DNA from: DATEDA01 sp963744255
GTDB lineage: Bacteria > Pseudomonadota > Gammaproteobacteria > Burkholderiales > SG8-39
Direction of reading: 5' to 3'
Length of the DNA: 64,000 nt
Assembly: GCA_963744255.1 (NCBI GenBank)
Contig: CAVUSZ010000005.1
Location: 43,069-107,068 of the forward strand
The first letter of the stretch is position 1, and every line of letters starts with the position of its first letter. The notes under the pieces are model-generated. The model saw only the letters and a program-made list of their open reading frames with translations, had not been told where the DNA came from and did not search any database. The position numbers and the translations under genes were made by a program. Below, in pieces: positions 29,265 through 37,519 of the stretch.

Positions 29265-30167
29265 ATGCACAATCGAGATGAGGGACACAGCGGCATGGAA
29301 CGGGATGCACCGGCGCCGGCACTCTCCGGCCAAGCCACCGCGCCGACCGGCGCGAAACTGGGACGGAAGGTGCCGCCTGCGGCGGCCATCGCGGAGATCG
29401 ATGCCCTCACGGGCGACCCCAACTTCATGACCTCGCTCGCGCGCGGTCTGGCAGTGATCAAGGCGTTCACCGAGCAGCGCCGCAAGCTGACGATCGCGCA
29501 GATCAGCCAGCGGACCGGGATCCCGCGCGCCGCGGTGCGCCGCTGCCTCTACACCCTCGAGCGGATGGGTTACGTGGACGCGGACACACATACTTTTGCC
29601 CTGCGGCCGAAGATCCTCGCGCTGGGCCACGCGTACCTGTCGTCGACCCCGCTGGCGGTGTCGGCCCAGCCGGTTCTCGACCGGGTCAGGAACGCGGTCA
29701 ACGAGTCCTGCTCGCTCGCCATCCTCGACGGCGACGAGATCCTGTACCTCGCGCGCTCCGCCGCCTCGCGCATCATGACCGTGACGCTGAACGTCGGCAG
29801 CCGCCTCCCGGCGTACTGCACCGCGATGGGCCGCGCGCTGCTCGCGCATCTGCCCGAGCGGGAGCTCGACGCGTATCTCGCCCGCGTCGAGCTGCGCCCG
29901 TACGTGGACCGGACCGTGACCTCGCGCGAGAAGCTGCGGGAACTGTTGGAGGCGGCGCGGAAGGCGGGCTATGCTCTGGTCGATCAGGAGCTCGAGATCG
30001 GCCTGCGCTCGATCGCAGTGCCGGTGCGCGGCGCGTCGGGCTCGGTGGTGGCCGCGATCAACGTCAGCGTTCACGCCGCGCACGCGACCGTCCGCCAGAT
30101 GGAGACGCGCTTCCTGCCGCACCTCCGGGCCGCCGGCGACGATCTGGGGTCGCTGCTCGTAGCGTAA
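29265..30167 (+). CDS. IclR-family regulator, PcaR/PcaU/PobR type
   Basis: A 300-residue intact regulator with helix-turn-helix around KLTIAQISQRTGIPRAAVRRCLY and an IclR effector domain (SCSLAILDGDEILYLARS to ELEIGLRSIAVPVRGASGS). DPNFMTSLARGLAVI plus RAAVRRCL is typical of the beta-ketoadipate-pathway subfamily that senses protocatechuate, 4-hydroxybenzoate or 3-oxoadipate. It is a close tandem copy of the preceding gene and lies 28 bases before the split quiC genes, which it probably co-expresses with or controls. An internal ATG ten residues in is an alternative start. Confidence 0.88.
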   Translation: MHNRDEGHSGMERDAPAPALSGQATAPTGAKLGRKVPPAAAIAEIDALTGDPNFMTSLARGLAVIKAFTEQRRKLTIAQISQRTGIPRAAVRRCLYTLERMGYVDADTHTFALRPKILALGHAYLSSTPLAVSAQPVLDRVRNAVNESCSLAILDGDEILYLARSAASRIMTVTLNVGSRLPAYCTAMGRALLAHLPERELDAYLARVELRPYVDRTVTSREKLRELLEAARKAGYALVDQELEIGLRSIAVPVRGASGSVVAAINVSVHAAHATVRQMETRFLPHLRAAGDDLGSLLVA

Positions 30168-30195
30168 CGCGCACCACCACCTCGGAAGGGAGGTC

Positions 30196-31056
30196 ATGAC
30201 GGTCCGGGAACACAACCCCGAGCCCAGCAACCCGCTGGGAATGGACGGCATCGAGTTCATCGAGTACGCGACCTCGCAGCCGCAGGCGCTCGGTGCGGTG
30301 CTCCAGACGATGGGGTTCATGCCGGTCGCGCGGCACCGCTCGCGCGAGGTGATGCTCTACCGCCAGGGAGGCATGAACCTGGTCGTCAACGCGCACCCTG
30401 AGTCGGCGCCCATGAGCACACCCGCGTTATCGGCCATCGCCCTGCGCGTGCGCGATGCCGCCGCTGCGTGGCGTCATACGCTCGACCTCGGCGCATGGGA
30501 AATGCCGACGCGCGCCTCGGCGATGGAGCTGAACATCCCAGGGGTCCGCGGCGTGGACGACAGCCTGATCCACTTCGTCGACCGCTACCGCGACTTCTCG
30601 ATCTACGACGTGGACTTCGTGCCGCTGCCGGGGAGCGAGCGCAACCCGCCCGCGATCGCCGGGCTCCACTATTTCGGCGTCGTGCAGACCATTCTCGACG
30701 ACCGCACCCGCGAATGGGTCGAGTTCTACCGCCAGCTCTTCGGGTTCTCGGTGCTGCCCGGCGGGCAGTACTTCGGCATCCTGCCCAAGGGCACGCTGCT
30801 CGAGAGTCCCTGCCACAAGTTCTATCTCCAGCTCATCGAGCCGCCGCCGGGCGCGGAGGACATCGAGTGGGACGAGCGGCTGCTCCGCATCGGGCTCGGG
30901 GCACCCGACGTCCTGGCGGCGACGCGCGCGCTGCGGGATCGCGGCGTCGTGTTCGTCGACCGCGATCCGGTTCAGCCCACCGAGAAAGGCGCGCTCACCC
31001 AGGTCTACCTGGGCGGCGTGACGTTCGAGCTCGTGGTGAGCCACCTCGAGCCCTGA
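30196..31056 (+). CDS. HPPD-like VOC protein, the C-terminal-domain equivalent of QuiC
   Basis: A 286-residue vicinal-oxygen-chelate protein with two beta-alpha-beta modules, resembling 4-hydroxyphenylpyruvate dioxygenase and the second domain of two-domain bacterial 3-dehydroshikimate dehydratase. Likely metal ligands are H158 (IAGLHYFGVV) and E278 (VTFELVV); the position expected for the middle histidine reads R231 (LLRIGLGAP), so a canonical Fe site looks incomplete. The gene has a GGGAGG site 3 bases before its ATG and ends 14 bases before the TIM-barrel gene. I infer that it is the partner domain of that enzyme, encoded separately. Confidence 0.72.
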   Translation: MTVREHNPEPSNPLGMDGIEFIEYATSQPQALGAVLQTMGFMPVARHRSREVMLYRQGGMNLVVNAHPESAPMSTPALSAIALRVRDAAAAWRHTLDLGAWEMPTRASAMELNIPGVRGVDDSLIHFVDRYRDFSIYDVDFVPLPGSERNPPAIAGLHYFGVVQTILDDRTREWVEFYRQLFGFSVLPGGQYFGILPKGTLLESPCHKFYLQLIEPPPGAEDIEWDERLLRIGLGAPDVLAATRALRDRGVVFVDRDPVQPTEKGALTQVYLGGVTFELVVSHLEP

Positions 31057-31070
31057 GTCGGGAGGTCCGC

Positions 31071-31964
31071 GTGAACATCGACGCCTTCGGCATGGACACG
31101 ATCACGCTCGCCGGGCCGCTGGAGGCGAAGCTCCGAGCGATGCGCGACGCCGGCTTCACCCAGATCATGGTCTCGGCACGCGACATCGCCGGCTATCCCG
31201 CCGGCGAGGCGGCCGCCGCCGGGCTGGTGCGCGGGAGCGGCCTCCGCGTCACCGGCTTCCAGGTGCTCCGCGACTTCGAAGGGTTATCGGGCCGCTTGCA
31301 CGCGTACAAGGTCGACATCGCCAAGGCAATGCTGCGCGTGTGTCATTCGCTCGGCGCGAAGGTGCTGCTCGTGTGCTCGTCGACCTCGACCCATGCGAGC
31401 GGCGACACGGCGCTGCTCGTGCGCGATCTGCGCAAGCTCGCGATGCTGGCAGTGCCGCTCGGCATCCGCATCGCGTACGAGGCGCTATCGTGGGGCCGGC
31501 ACGTGAACGAGTACCCCCGGAGCTGGGAGATCGTCGAGGCCGCAGACCACCCCAGCCTCGGCGTGGGGCTCGACTCCTTCCACGTGCTCGCGACCGACAC
31601 CGGGCTCGACGCGCTGGAGTTGATCGACCCGGCGAAGATCTTCCTCGTCCAGCTCGCGGACTTCATGTGGCAGGAGATCCGGTCGCCCGAGGAGCGCATC
31701 AACACCGCGCGCCATTTCCGGGTGTTTCCGGGCGAAGGCGCTCACAGCGCCGAGGTCGCGACGCTCGTGCGCCAACTCGACGAGATGGGCTACCGCGGCG
31801 ACTACAGCTTCGAGGTGTTCAACGACGACTACGTCCAGCTCCCGCTGGCCGTCGTCGCCGAACGCGCCCGCGCATCGGTGAGATGGCTTACCGGACAGGT
31901 GCCCCGGCGGAGCCTCCCGATGCGGCGGTCGGTGAAAAGGTCAGCGGGAAGCGTCGGTGCCTGA
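31071..31964 (+). CDS. quiC: 3-dehydroshikimate dehydratase, TIM-barrel domain (QuiC-like)
   Basis: A 297-residue xylose-isomerase-like TIM barrel starting with GTG after a clear GGAGG. Segments FQVLRDFEG, AYEALSWGRHV, GVGLDSFH, IFLVQLAD and ARHFRVFPGEG match the N-terminal catalytic domain of bacterial QuiC, which turns 3-dehydroshikimate into protocatechuate. Four metal-ligand positions are present: E137, D168, Q194 and E248. Standard proteobacterial QuiC is about 600 residues with an HPPD-like domain fused behind; here the protein ends after the barrel with a basic tail, and the HPPD-like part is the gene just upstream. This supplies protocatechuate from quinate or shikimate. Confidence 0.8.
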   Translation: MNIDAFGMDTITLAGPLEAKLRAMRDAGFTQIMVSARDIAGYPAGEAAAAGLVRGSGLRVTGFQVLRDFEGLSGRLHAYKVDIAKAMLRVCHSLGAKVLLVCSSTSTHASGDTALLVRDLRKLAMLAVPLGIRIAYEALSWGRHVNEYPRSWEIVEAADHPSLGVGLDSFHVLATDTGLDALELIDPAKIFLVQLADFMWQEIRSPEERINTARHFRVFPGEGAHSAEVATLVRQLDEMGYRGDYSFEVFNDDYVQLPLAVVAERARASVRWLTGQVPRRSLPMRRSVKRSAGSVGA

Positions 31965-32051
31965 CGCGCGACGACGGAGAAGATAAGGTCGCAGAATCAC
32001 GGCCGCGTAGACGCCGGCAGCAAGCAGGATGGCAATCATCATGAGCTCCAT
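31941..32051 (-). CDS. Candidate 36-residue single-pass membrane protein
   Basis: A short frame reads MELMMIAILLAAGVYAAVIL and then the basic tail RPYLLRRR, giving one membrane segment with a positive cytoplasmic end. An alternative start two methionines later would have GGAG six bases upstream. A promoter-like pair and a perfect palindrome precede it. It overlaps the 3' end of the quiC-like gene by 24 bases on the other strand. Nothing is known about its function; the case rests on composition and upstream signals only. Confidence 0.35.
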   Translation of the reverse strand: MELMMIAILLAAGVYAAVILRPYLLRRRASGTDASR

Positions 32052-32099
32052 AGTGAATGGTTCACTGACAATCTATGGGCTCGAGGGCGCGGTTGCCAA
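32052..32099 (-). promoter_or_regulatory. Promoter-like elements and palindrome before the small membrane ORF
   Basis: On the minus strand TTGGCA (32099-32094) and TAGATT (32075-32070) are 18 bases apart, a plausible sigma-70 promoter. The expected start falls in the perfect repeat AGTGAA-tgg-TTCACT (32052-32066), itself flanked by CCATAG and CTATGG, so an operator at the start site is possible. The 32100-32228 stretch upstream shows nothing else I can support. Confidence 0.35.
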
Positions 32100-32228
32100 T
32101 CGCGATTTCGGATCGGTTCGATCGATCGCCCCGATGTGGATTCGGCGGCCCGGACCGCATGGCCGCGCGGTAGTTCCCGAGTCTTGGCCGGTGGCGGCCG
32201 CCGGGACCGACGGCCGCGATCCGGACGC

Positions 32229-32582
32229 CTAGTTCTTCCTGAGCGGCGGCAGCGTCTCGACCACCACCTGCTTGCCGCCCTTGACCTCGACCAGGAAGCT
32301 CTCGCGGTCGATGTCGCCCTTGTCGTCGAAGCAGACGTCCATCAACAGGCCGGGGTGGTCCTTGATGGCGAAGCAGGCGTTCTTGATCGCCTGCGCGAAC
32401 GCCTTGCGGTCGAACTTGCCGATCTTCTCGGTGACCGCTTTCACGACGTACATGCCGGTGTAGCCCTTGATGCCGTTGTGGTCCGACTTCGACTTGAACT
32501 CGCGCTCGTACTTCTCGCCGAACGCGCGGATGCCGGCGACCGGCGCGTCGATGGTGAGGCCGACATGGCGAACCGGTTCCTT
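32229..32582 (-). pseudogene. C-terminal remnant of a LivK-type binding protein
   Basis: Only the last ~118 codons of a branched-chain-type binding protein remain, from RHVGLTIDAPVAG through DHNGIKGYTGMYVVKAVTEK to ETLPPLRKN. They align segment by segment with the C-terminus of the intact protein encoded at 23920 (DHNGMKGYIAAYVLKAVTEK), so this is a truncated paralogue. Upstream of about base 32582 the frame dissolves into unrelated codons next to the end of the PdxA-like gene, so the first 280 or so residues are missing. It could not fold as a binding protein. Confidence 0.75.
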
Positions 32583-32626
32583 GTTGCGTCGACGACTCCA
32601 GCGCGGCCGAGTGCGAGTAGCGCGGC

Positions 32627-33568
32627 CTACGGGGGCACCCGGCCGCCGACAAGCCGCGAGACGGCCTCGACCATCGCCTCCGCGCTCGCGCGCCCCTGCC
32701 CGGCGATGTCGAGCGCCGAGCCGTGCGCGACGGACGAGAACAGCACCGGCGTGCCGATCGTGAGGCCCGCGCTGCGGTTGCGCGCCAGGAGCTTCGCCGC
32801 GATGTGCCCCTGGTCGTGGAACATGACCACGAAGGCGTCGTAGCCCGTCTTGTGGAACATGGTGTCGGCGCCGAATGGCCCGTCGGCGTCGATGTTCGCG
32901 GCCCGGGCAGCCGCGATCGCTGGCGCGATGATCGCGCGGTCCTCGTCCCCGAACATCCCGTCCTCGCCGGCGTGCGGGTTCAGACCGCCGACCGCGATGC
33001 GCGGGGCGGGAATGCCGAGCCTGCGCAGCGTGCCGTCCACGGCGCGCACCACCCGTTCGACCCGCTCCTCGGTCACCAGCTCGATCGCCCGCCGCAGGCT
33101 CACGTGCAGCGTCGCATGCGCAATCCGCATCGCGTCGAAGCAGATCATCAAAAACGCGTTTTCCGCGGCGACGCCGGTGCAGCGCGCCACGAACGACGGG
33201 TAGCCGTCGAACTCGATGCCGGCCTGCTTGATCGCGAGCTCGGTCTGCGGCGCAGCGACCACCGCCGCGACCTCGCCCGCCATCGCCGCTGCGATCGCCG
33301 CGCGGGCGGCGTCCACCGCGGCGCGGCCGTGGACAGCGCGGATCTGGCCGATCTCGAGGCGCTCGTCACGAAAATGATCGAGCGCGACGGTCTCAACGTC
33401 CGCCGAAATCCCGCAGGCAGCGGCGTGGACGGCGATCGCTTTCGGATCCCCGAACAGCACGGGCCGGCAGATGCGCTTCACGCGCTCGTCGAGCGCCGCC
33501 TTGAGCGCGATCTCCGGCCCGACGCCGGCCGGATCACCGATCGCGATGCCGACTCTCGGGAGCATCAT
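32627..33568 (-). CDS. PdxA-family dehydrogenase, probably acting on an aromatic cis-dihydrodiol
   Basis: A 313-residue member of the 4-hydroxythreonine-4-phosphate dehydrogenase family. The start VGIAIGDPAGVGPEI, the metal/substrate histidines in ATLHVSLRR, FHDQGH and the GLNPHAGEDG loop are intact. The family also includes TphB, which oxidises and decarboxylates the terephthalate cis-dihydrodiol. Directly following a Rieske oxygenase gene with a 4-base gap, a dihydrodiol dehydrogenase role fits better than vitamin B6 synthesis. Two adjacent ATGs (33568 and 33565) can both serve as start. Confidence 0.82.
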   Translation of the reverse strand: MMLPRVGIAIGDPAGVGPEIALKAALDERVKRICRPVLFGDPKAIAVHAAACGISADVETVALDHFRDERLEIGQIRAVHGRAAVDAARAAIAAAMAGEVAAVVAAPQTELAIKQAGIEFDGYPSFVARCTGVAAENAFLMICFDAMRIAHATLHVSLRRAIELVTEERVERVVRAVDGTLRRLGIPAPRIAVGGLNPHAGEDGMFGDEDRAIIAPAIAAARAANIDADGPFGADTMFHKTGYDAFVVMFHDQGHIAAKLLARNRSAGLTIGTPVLFSSVAHGSALDIAGQGRASAEAMVEAVSRLVGGRVPP

Positions 33569-33572
33569 TCCG

Positions 33573-34859
33573 CTAGACACTGACAGGATCGGTGCCGAGC
33601 GCGCGGAAGAGCCCGTCCTTCGCACCGTCCTTGAACGCCACGTCTTTCGGCAGCTCGATCGCGCAGGAGCGCACGCGCTGCGAGGCGGGAGCGAGGCCCG
33701 GGACCGTCTTGCCCGCGCGGTTCGCCTCGGCGGCGCTCGCGAGAATCCGCCGCGCCATGACGATGCCCTTGTCGGTGGGAACGAGGGTCTCGCGCGTCCG
33801 GTCGACGATCGGCCCCATGCTTTCCTGCAGGGACGCGTCCTGCATGCCGATGCCCTCGACGCCGCTGTAGCTCAGGCCCGCGAGCTGCGCGTTGCGGTCC
33901 ATCAGGTAATCGTTGCGCTTGTTCGCCGCCGGGATGAATGTGCCCGGGATGTACTTCACGTGGATGCCCTGCCCGGCCCGCATCGCCGCCGTTTCCTCGT
34001 GCGTCAGTGCCCGGCGCGGATGATAGCTGACGCTCCAGGCCCAGCAGTTCTCGTCGTCGATCGGGACCCAGGCGTGGCCGTGGATCGGATGGTGGCCGCG
34101 CGGCGGCACGAGCGTGAAGAACGGCGCGACCCAGGGCGTGATCCGCCAGTAGTACTGATCGTTGTCGGCGTTGCGCCGCGCGCCGATCAGCAAGCCCCCG
34201 TCGAACTCCACCACTTCGAACTGCGGCGCCGAGTCGCGCAGGTTGTAGATGTTGCCCTTGGCGCCGACGAAGAGCGCATCGCGCTTGAGCGCGCCGCTGT
34301 GCAGGAACGAGACGTGGCTCGAGTCGATGCCGCCTTCCATCGCCTGCAGGAAATTGCACTCCTGCAGGCGCTTGGAGATGAACCGCTGCGCCGGCTCGAC
34401 CAGGGCCCACTCGTGCTCCGGCGGCTCGGGCCGCAGCTCGGGCGGCCCCATGTAGGTCCAGATCACGCCGCCGCGCTCGAGGCAGGGATAGCTCTTCAGC
34501 CTGATCCGCTCGCGCATCGCCGGCCGGTCCGGCTCGGAGGGCAGGTCGATGCACTGACCGGTCACGTCGTACTTCCAGCCGTGGTACGGGCAGCGCAGCC
34601 CGCACTCTTCGTTGCGGCCGAACCACAGCGACACGCCGCGATGGGCGCAGTACTCGTCGATGAGTCCGAGGCGTCCCTCGGTGTCGCGGAACGCGACGAG
34701 CCGCTCGGAAAGCAGCTGCACCCGCACCGGCGGACAGTCCGGCTCGGGCAGCTCGTCCGCGAGGAGGGCGGGGATCCAGTAGCGCCGGACGAGATCGCCC
34801 ATCGCCGTGCCCGGGCCGGTGCGGGTCAGCAGCTCGTTCTGCTCCTTCGGCATGCCCAT
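33573..34859 (-). CDS. Rieske aromatic oxygenase, phthalate dioxygenase-like alpha subunit
   Basis: A 428-residue Rieske oxygenase. Cluster ligands are C71-A-H73 and C90-P-Y-H93, and the mononuclear iron site lies in GGIDSSHVSFLH. The start GPGTAMGDLVRRYWIPALL is typical of the phthalate 4,5-dioxygenase family, which needs no beta subunit but a separate reductase; no reductase gene is adjacent. The gene is 18 bases after the Bug-protein gene and 4 bases before the PdxA-like gene. Substrate is probably an aromatic carboxylate. Confidence 0.88.
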   Translation of the reverse strand: MGMPKEQNELLTRTGPGTAMGDLVRRYWIPALLADELPEPDCPPVRVQLLSERLVAFRDTEGRLGLIDEYCAHRGVSLWFGRNEECGLRCPYHGWKYDVTGQCIDLPSEPDRPAMRERIRLKSYPCLERGGVIWTYMGPPELRPEPPEHEWALVEPAQRFISKRLQECNFLQAMEGGIDSSHVSFLHSGALKRDALFVGAKGNIYNLRDSAPQFEVVEFDGGLLIGARRNADNDQYYWRITPWVAPFFTLVPPRGHHPIHGHAWVPIDDENCWAWSVSYHPRRALTHEETAAMRAGQGIHVKYIPGTFIPAANKRNDYLMDRNAQLAGLSYSGVEGIGMQDASLQESMGPIVDRTRETLVPTDKGIVMARRILASAAEANRAGKTVPGLAPASQRVRSCAIELPKDVAFKDGAKDGLFRALGTDPVSV

Positions 34860-34877
34860 CGTGAGACCTCCACTTCG

Positions 34878-35837
34878 CTATTTCACCGCTTTCGCGACCG
34901 GGCCCCAGCGCGCGATCTCCGCGCGGACGAACGCCGTGAATGCTGCCGCATCGAGGTCGTTCGGCTCGATCCCCTCGGGTGCGAGACGCTCGCGGACGTC
35001 GGGCAGCTGCAGGATCGCGCGCACTTCCGAATTCAGCTTGACCACGATCGGCTGCGGCAGTCCGTCAGGGCCGGAGAGCCCGAACCACACCGTCGCGACG
35101 AGATCAGGATACCCGCTCTCCGCGAACGTCGGAACGTTCGCGAACTCGCGCAGGCGCTTCGGCGAGGACAGCGCGATCGCGCGGGCCTTGCCGGCCTTGA
35201 TCTGCGTCGCGGCCGTCGTGAGCGTGGTGGATGCAGCCGAAAGATGACCGGCGATCAGATCGACCATCGCCGGCGCCGCGCCCTTGTAGGGCACGTGCGT
35301 CAGGTTCGCGCCGCTCAGCCCCTTGAGCATCTCCCCGACGAGATGGCCCTGTGTACCCTGGCCCGGCGAGCCGTAGCTCAACCCTCCCGCCCGCGACTTC
35401 GAGAGCGCCACGAACGACTTGAGATCGCGGGCCTCGAGCTCCGGCGTGACGACCAGCACCGTGGGCGGGCCGCCGAAGAGCGCGATGTGCGTGAAGCTCT
35501 TCAGCGGATCGAACGCCGCGTTCCCCATGGCCGGCGCGATGACGTGGGAGGCGACGCCGGAGACGATGAACGTGTAACCGTCGGGCGCTGCCTTCGCGAC
35601 GAACTCCGACCCGATGAGCCCGCCGGCGCCCGGCCGGTTCTCGACGAGGACGTTCTGGTTGAGCCGGCCCGTGAGCTTCTCGCCGACGATGCGCGCCAGC
35701 GTGTCCGCGCTGCCGCCCGGCGCGAACGGTGCGACGACCTTCACCGGCCGCGTCGGCCACTCCTGCGCCCAGGCACACGCCGTGACGATCGCCGCCGCGG
35801 CGACCGCGACCCGCAGGGGCGCGTGCCCGCAGCGCAT
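34878..35837 (-). CDS. Bug/TctC-family periplasmic binding protein
   Basis: A 319-residue tripartite-tricarboxylate-transporter-type binding protein. The signal peptide ends near ACAWA, followed by the family start WPTRPVKVVAPFAPGGSADT, then VENRPGAGGLIGSEFVA and HVPYKGAAPAMVDLIAG. These proteins bind small carboxylates or aromatics in the periplasm, often without their own TctAB permease, as here. It lies between the sulfatase and Rieske genes and probably captures the operon's substrate. Confidence 0.9.
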   Translation of the reverse strand: MRCGHAPLRVAVAAAAIVTACAWAQEWPTRPVKVVAPFAPGGSADTLARIVGEKLTGRLNQNVLVENRPGAGGLIGSEFVAKAAPDGYTFIVSGVASHVIAPAMGNAAFDPLKSFTHIALFGGPPTVLVVTPELEARDLKSFVALSKSRAGGLSYGSPGQGTQGHLVGEMLKGLSGANLTHVPYKGAAPAMVDLIAGHLSAASTTLTTAATQIKAGKARAIALSSPKRLREFANVPTFAESGYPDLVATVWFGLSGPDGLPQPIVVKLNSEVRAILQLPDVRERLAPEGIEPNDLDAAAFTAFVRAEIARWGPVAKAVK

Positions 35838-35846
35838 CGATGCCGC

Positions 35847-37148
35847 TCACCCCGTCTGCTTCGGCAACTCCCCGGCGCTGCCGATCAGGCTTACCCCGGC
35901 GTCGGCCGGGATCGGCGGCATCGTCGCCGCCCAGGCGTCGTACTTCGCGCGCAGCTCCGCGAGGCGCTCGGGGAAGCGCTTGACGAGGTTCGCGCGCTCG
36001 CGCGCGTCGCGTGCGAGGTCGAACAGATACTCGTGGTCGTCCATCGCGAGATACTTCCAGTCGCCGGCGCGAACCGCCCGCTGCGCGCGATGACTCATGC
36101 GCCAATAGAGCTCGCGCGGCGACGACGCCGACGGCGAGCGCAGCACCGGCGCGAGGTCGATCCCGTCGAGCGAGTACCTGGGATGCGGCCGCACGCCCGC
36201 CGCGGCGAGGAAGGTCGCGACCCAGTCCATCGTGACCGCAACCTGCGGCGTCACGCCTCCCGGCGGGATCACTGCCGGCCACGAGGCGAGCAGCGGCACA
36301 CGGATCCCGCCCTCGAGCAGGTCCATCTTCTTGCCGACGAACGGCCAGGTATCGGAGAACCGCTCGCCGCCGTTGTCGCTCGTGAACACGACCAGGGTGT
36401 TCTCGCCCGCGCCGGCGGCGCGGAGCGCCTCGAAGATCCGACCGATGCCCTCGTCCATGTGATGGATCATCGTTCGATAGGTCTCGATCGAGCCGCCGTC
36501 GAGGTGGTGGATCGCTCTTGCGATGCGTCGCGACTCGGCCTCGTCGGCACGCGTCTCCCACGGCCAGTGGGGCGCGGTGTAGTGCACGCTCAGCAGGAAG
36601 GGCTCGCGCGCCCGCCCGATGAACTCGACCGCGCGGTCGGTGATGAGGTCGGTGACGTAGCCCGAGCGCTCGACCTCGACCCCGTTCTCGTAGAGGTCAT
36701 GAGTGCCGGCGCTGTCGCAATGGGTGAAGTAGTCGACCCCGCCGCTCAACGGTCCGAAGTGCTCGCCGTAGCCGCTCTTGAGCGGCCCGAAGTGCGGCGG
36801 GAAGCCGAGGTGCCACTTGCCGGCGAGCGCGGTCGCGTAGCCGGCATCGCGCAGCAGCGACGGAGCCGTCGGATGCGACGGCGGCAGGCCGAGGTCGTCG
36901 CGCCCGCGCGCCTTGCTCGTGAGCGGCTCTTCCGCGGCGCCCCGGAGGCGATATTGATAGCGGCCGGTCATCAAAGCGAAGCGCGTCGGCGAGCAGACCG
37001 GCGAGTTCGCGTAGCCGTCGGTGAAGCGCAGGCCGCCGGCGGCCATCGCGTCCAGACAAGGCGTTGTCGGCGCGCGTGCACCGTAGCAGCCGAGATCGGC
37101 GTAGCCGATGTCGTCGGCGAGGATGAAGACGAAGTTGGGTCTCTCCAT
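35847..37148 (-). CDS. Type I sulfatase (arylsulfatase-like)
   Basis: A 433-residue formylglycine-dependent sulfatase. The activation motif is C52-S-P-T-R56 in SPVCSPTRFALMTGRY, where the cysteine becomes formylglycine. Metal ligands D12-D13 (ILADDIGYADLG) and the late DNGGE and GKWHLG motifs are present. No signal peptide is seen, so it is probably cytoplasmic, and no anaerobic maturase gene is nearby. The ATG (MERPNFVFIL) lies two bases after the stop of the Bug-protein remnant; an upstream TTG is possible. It would release sulfate from an aryl or alkyl sulfate ester before ring attack. Confidence 0.9.
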   Translation of the reverse strand: MERPNFVFILADDIGYADLGCYGARAPTTPCLDAMAAGGLRFTDGYANSPVCSPTRFALMTGRYQYRLRGAAEEPLTSKARGRDDLGLPPSHPTAPSLLRDAGYATALAGKWHLGFPPHFGPLKSGYGEHFGPLSGGVDYFTHCDSAGTHDLYENGVEVERSGYVTDLITDRAVEFIGRAREPFLLSVHYTAPHWPWETRADEAESRRIARAIHHLDGGSIETYRTMIHHMDEGIGRIFEALRAAGAGENTLVVFTSDNGGERFSDTWPFVGKKMDLLEGGIRVPLLASWPAVIPPGGVTPQVAVTMDWVATFLAAAGVRPHPRYSLDGIDLAPVLRSPSASSPRELYWRMSHRAQRAVRAGDWKYLAMDDHEYLFDLARDARERANLVKRFPERLAELRAKYDAWAATMPPIPADAGVSLIGSAGELPKQTG

Positions 37149-37150
37149 GG

Positions 37151-37515
37151 TCAATCCGGCCTGATGCCTGCTGCCCTGATCACCGCGCTCCAGCGCGCCC
37201 CTTCCTTGTCCGTCCAGGCCTTGACCGCAGCCTCGCTCCCGGTCACCGGCTGCAGGTCAGGAGCGTGTGCCCGTCGGGCTTTGCCTTCGCCACCGCCTGT
37301 GCGCCGATGTTGCCGCCGGCGCCCGGCTTGTTGTCGACGATGACCGGCTGCTTGAGATCGCCCGCACCCCTCTCGGCGATGATCCGCGCGACGACGTCGA
37401 GCGGCCCGCCGGCGCTGAAGTTCACGACGATCGTGACCGTCTTCTCGGGATAGGTCTGCGCCAGCGCGGGTGCGGCAGCGAGCAACAGGCAGAGAACATC
37501 CATCAAGCGTTTCAT
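37151..37515 (-). pseudogene. Bug/TctC-family binding protein with a large internal deletion
   Basis: The gene starts well: signal peptide MKRLMDVLCLLLAAAPALAQ, then YPEKTVTIVVNFSAGGPLDV and KPGAGGNIGAQAVAKAKPDG. After GHTLLTC the sequence jumps, in another frame, to VTGSEAAVKAWTDKEG and ARWSAVIRAAGIRPD, a normal C-terminus for the family, ending two bases before the sulfatase ATG. Around 200 central residues are absent. The ends match one family and the same gene position, so this is an internally deleted gene or an assembly collapse, not a chance frame. Confidence 0.8.
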
Positions 37516-37519
37516 GGCA

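Noticed and set aside
33471..37343. A 1290-codon open frame on the plus strand
   Set aside because: It runs antisense to four well-supported genes, is made mainly of Arg, Ala, Asp and Val, and shows no domain. High GC makes such long antisense shadows common here.
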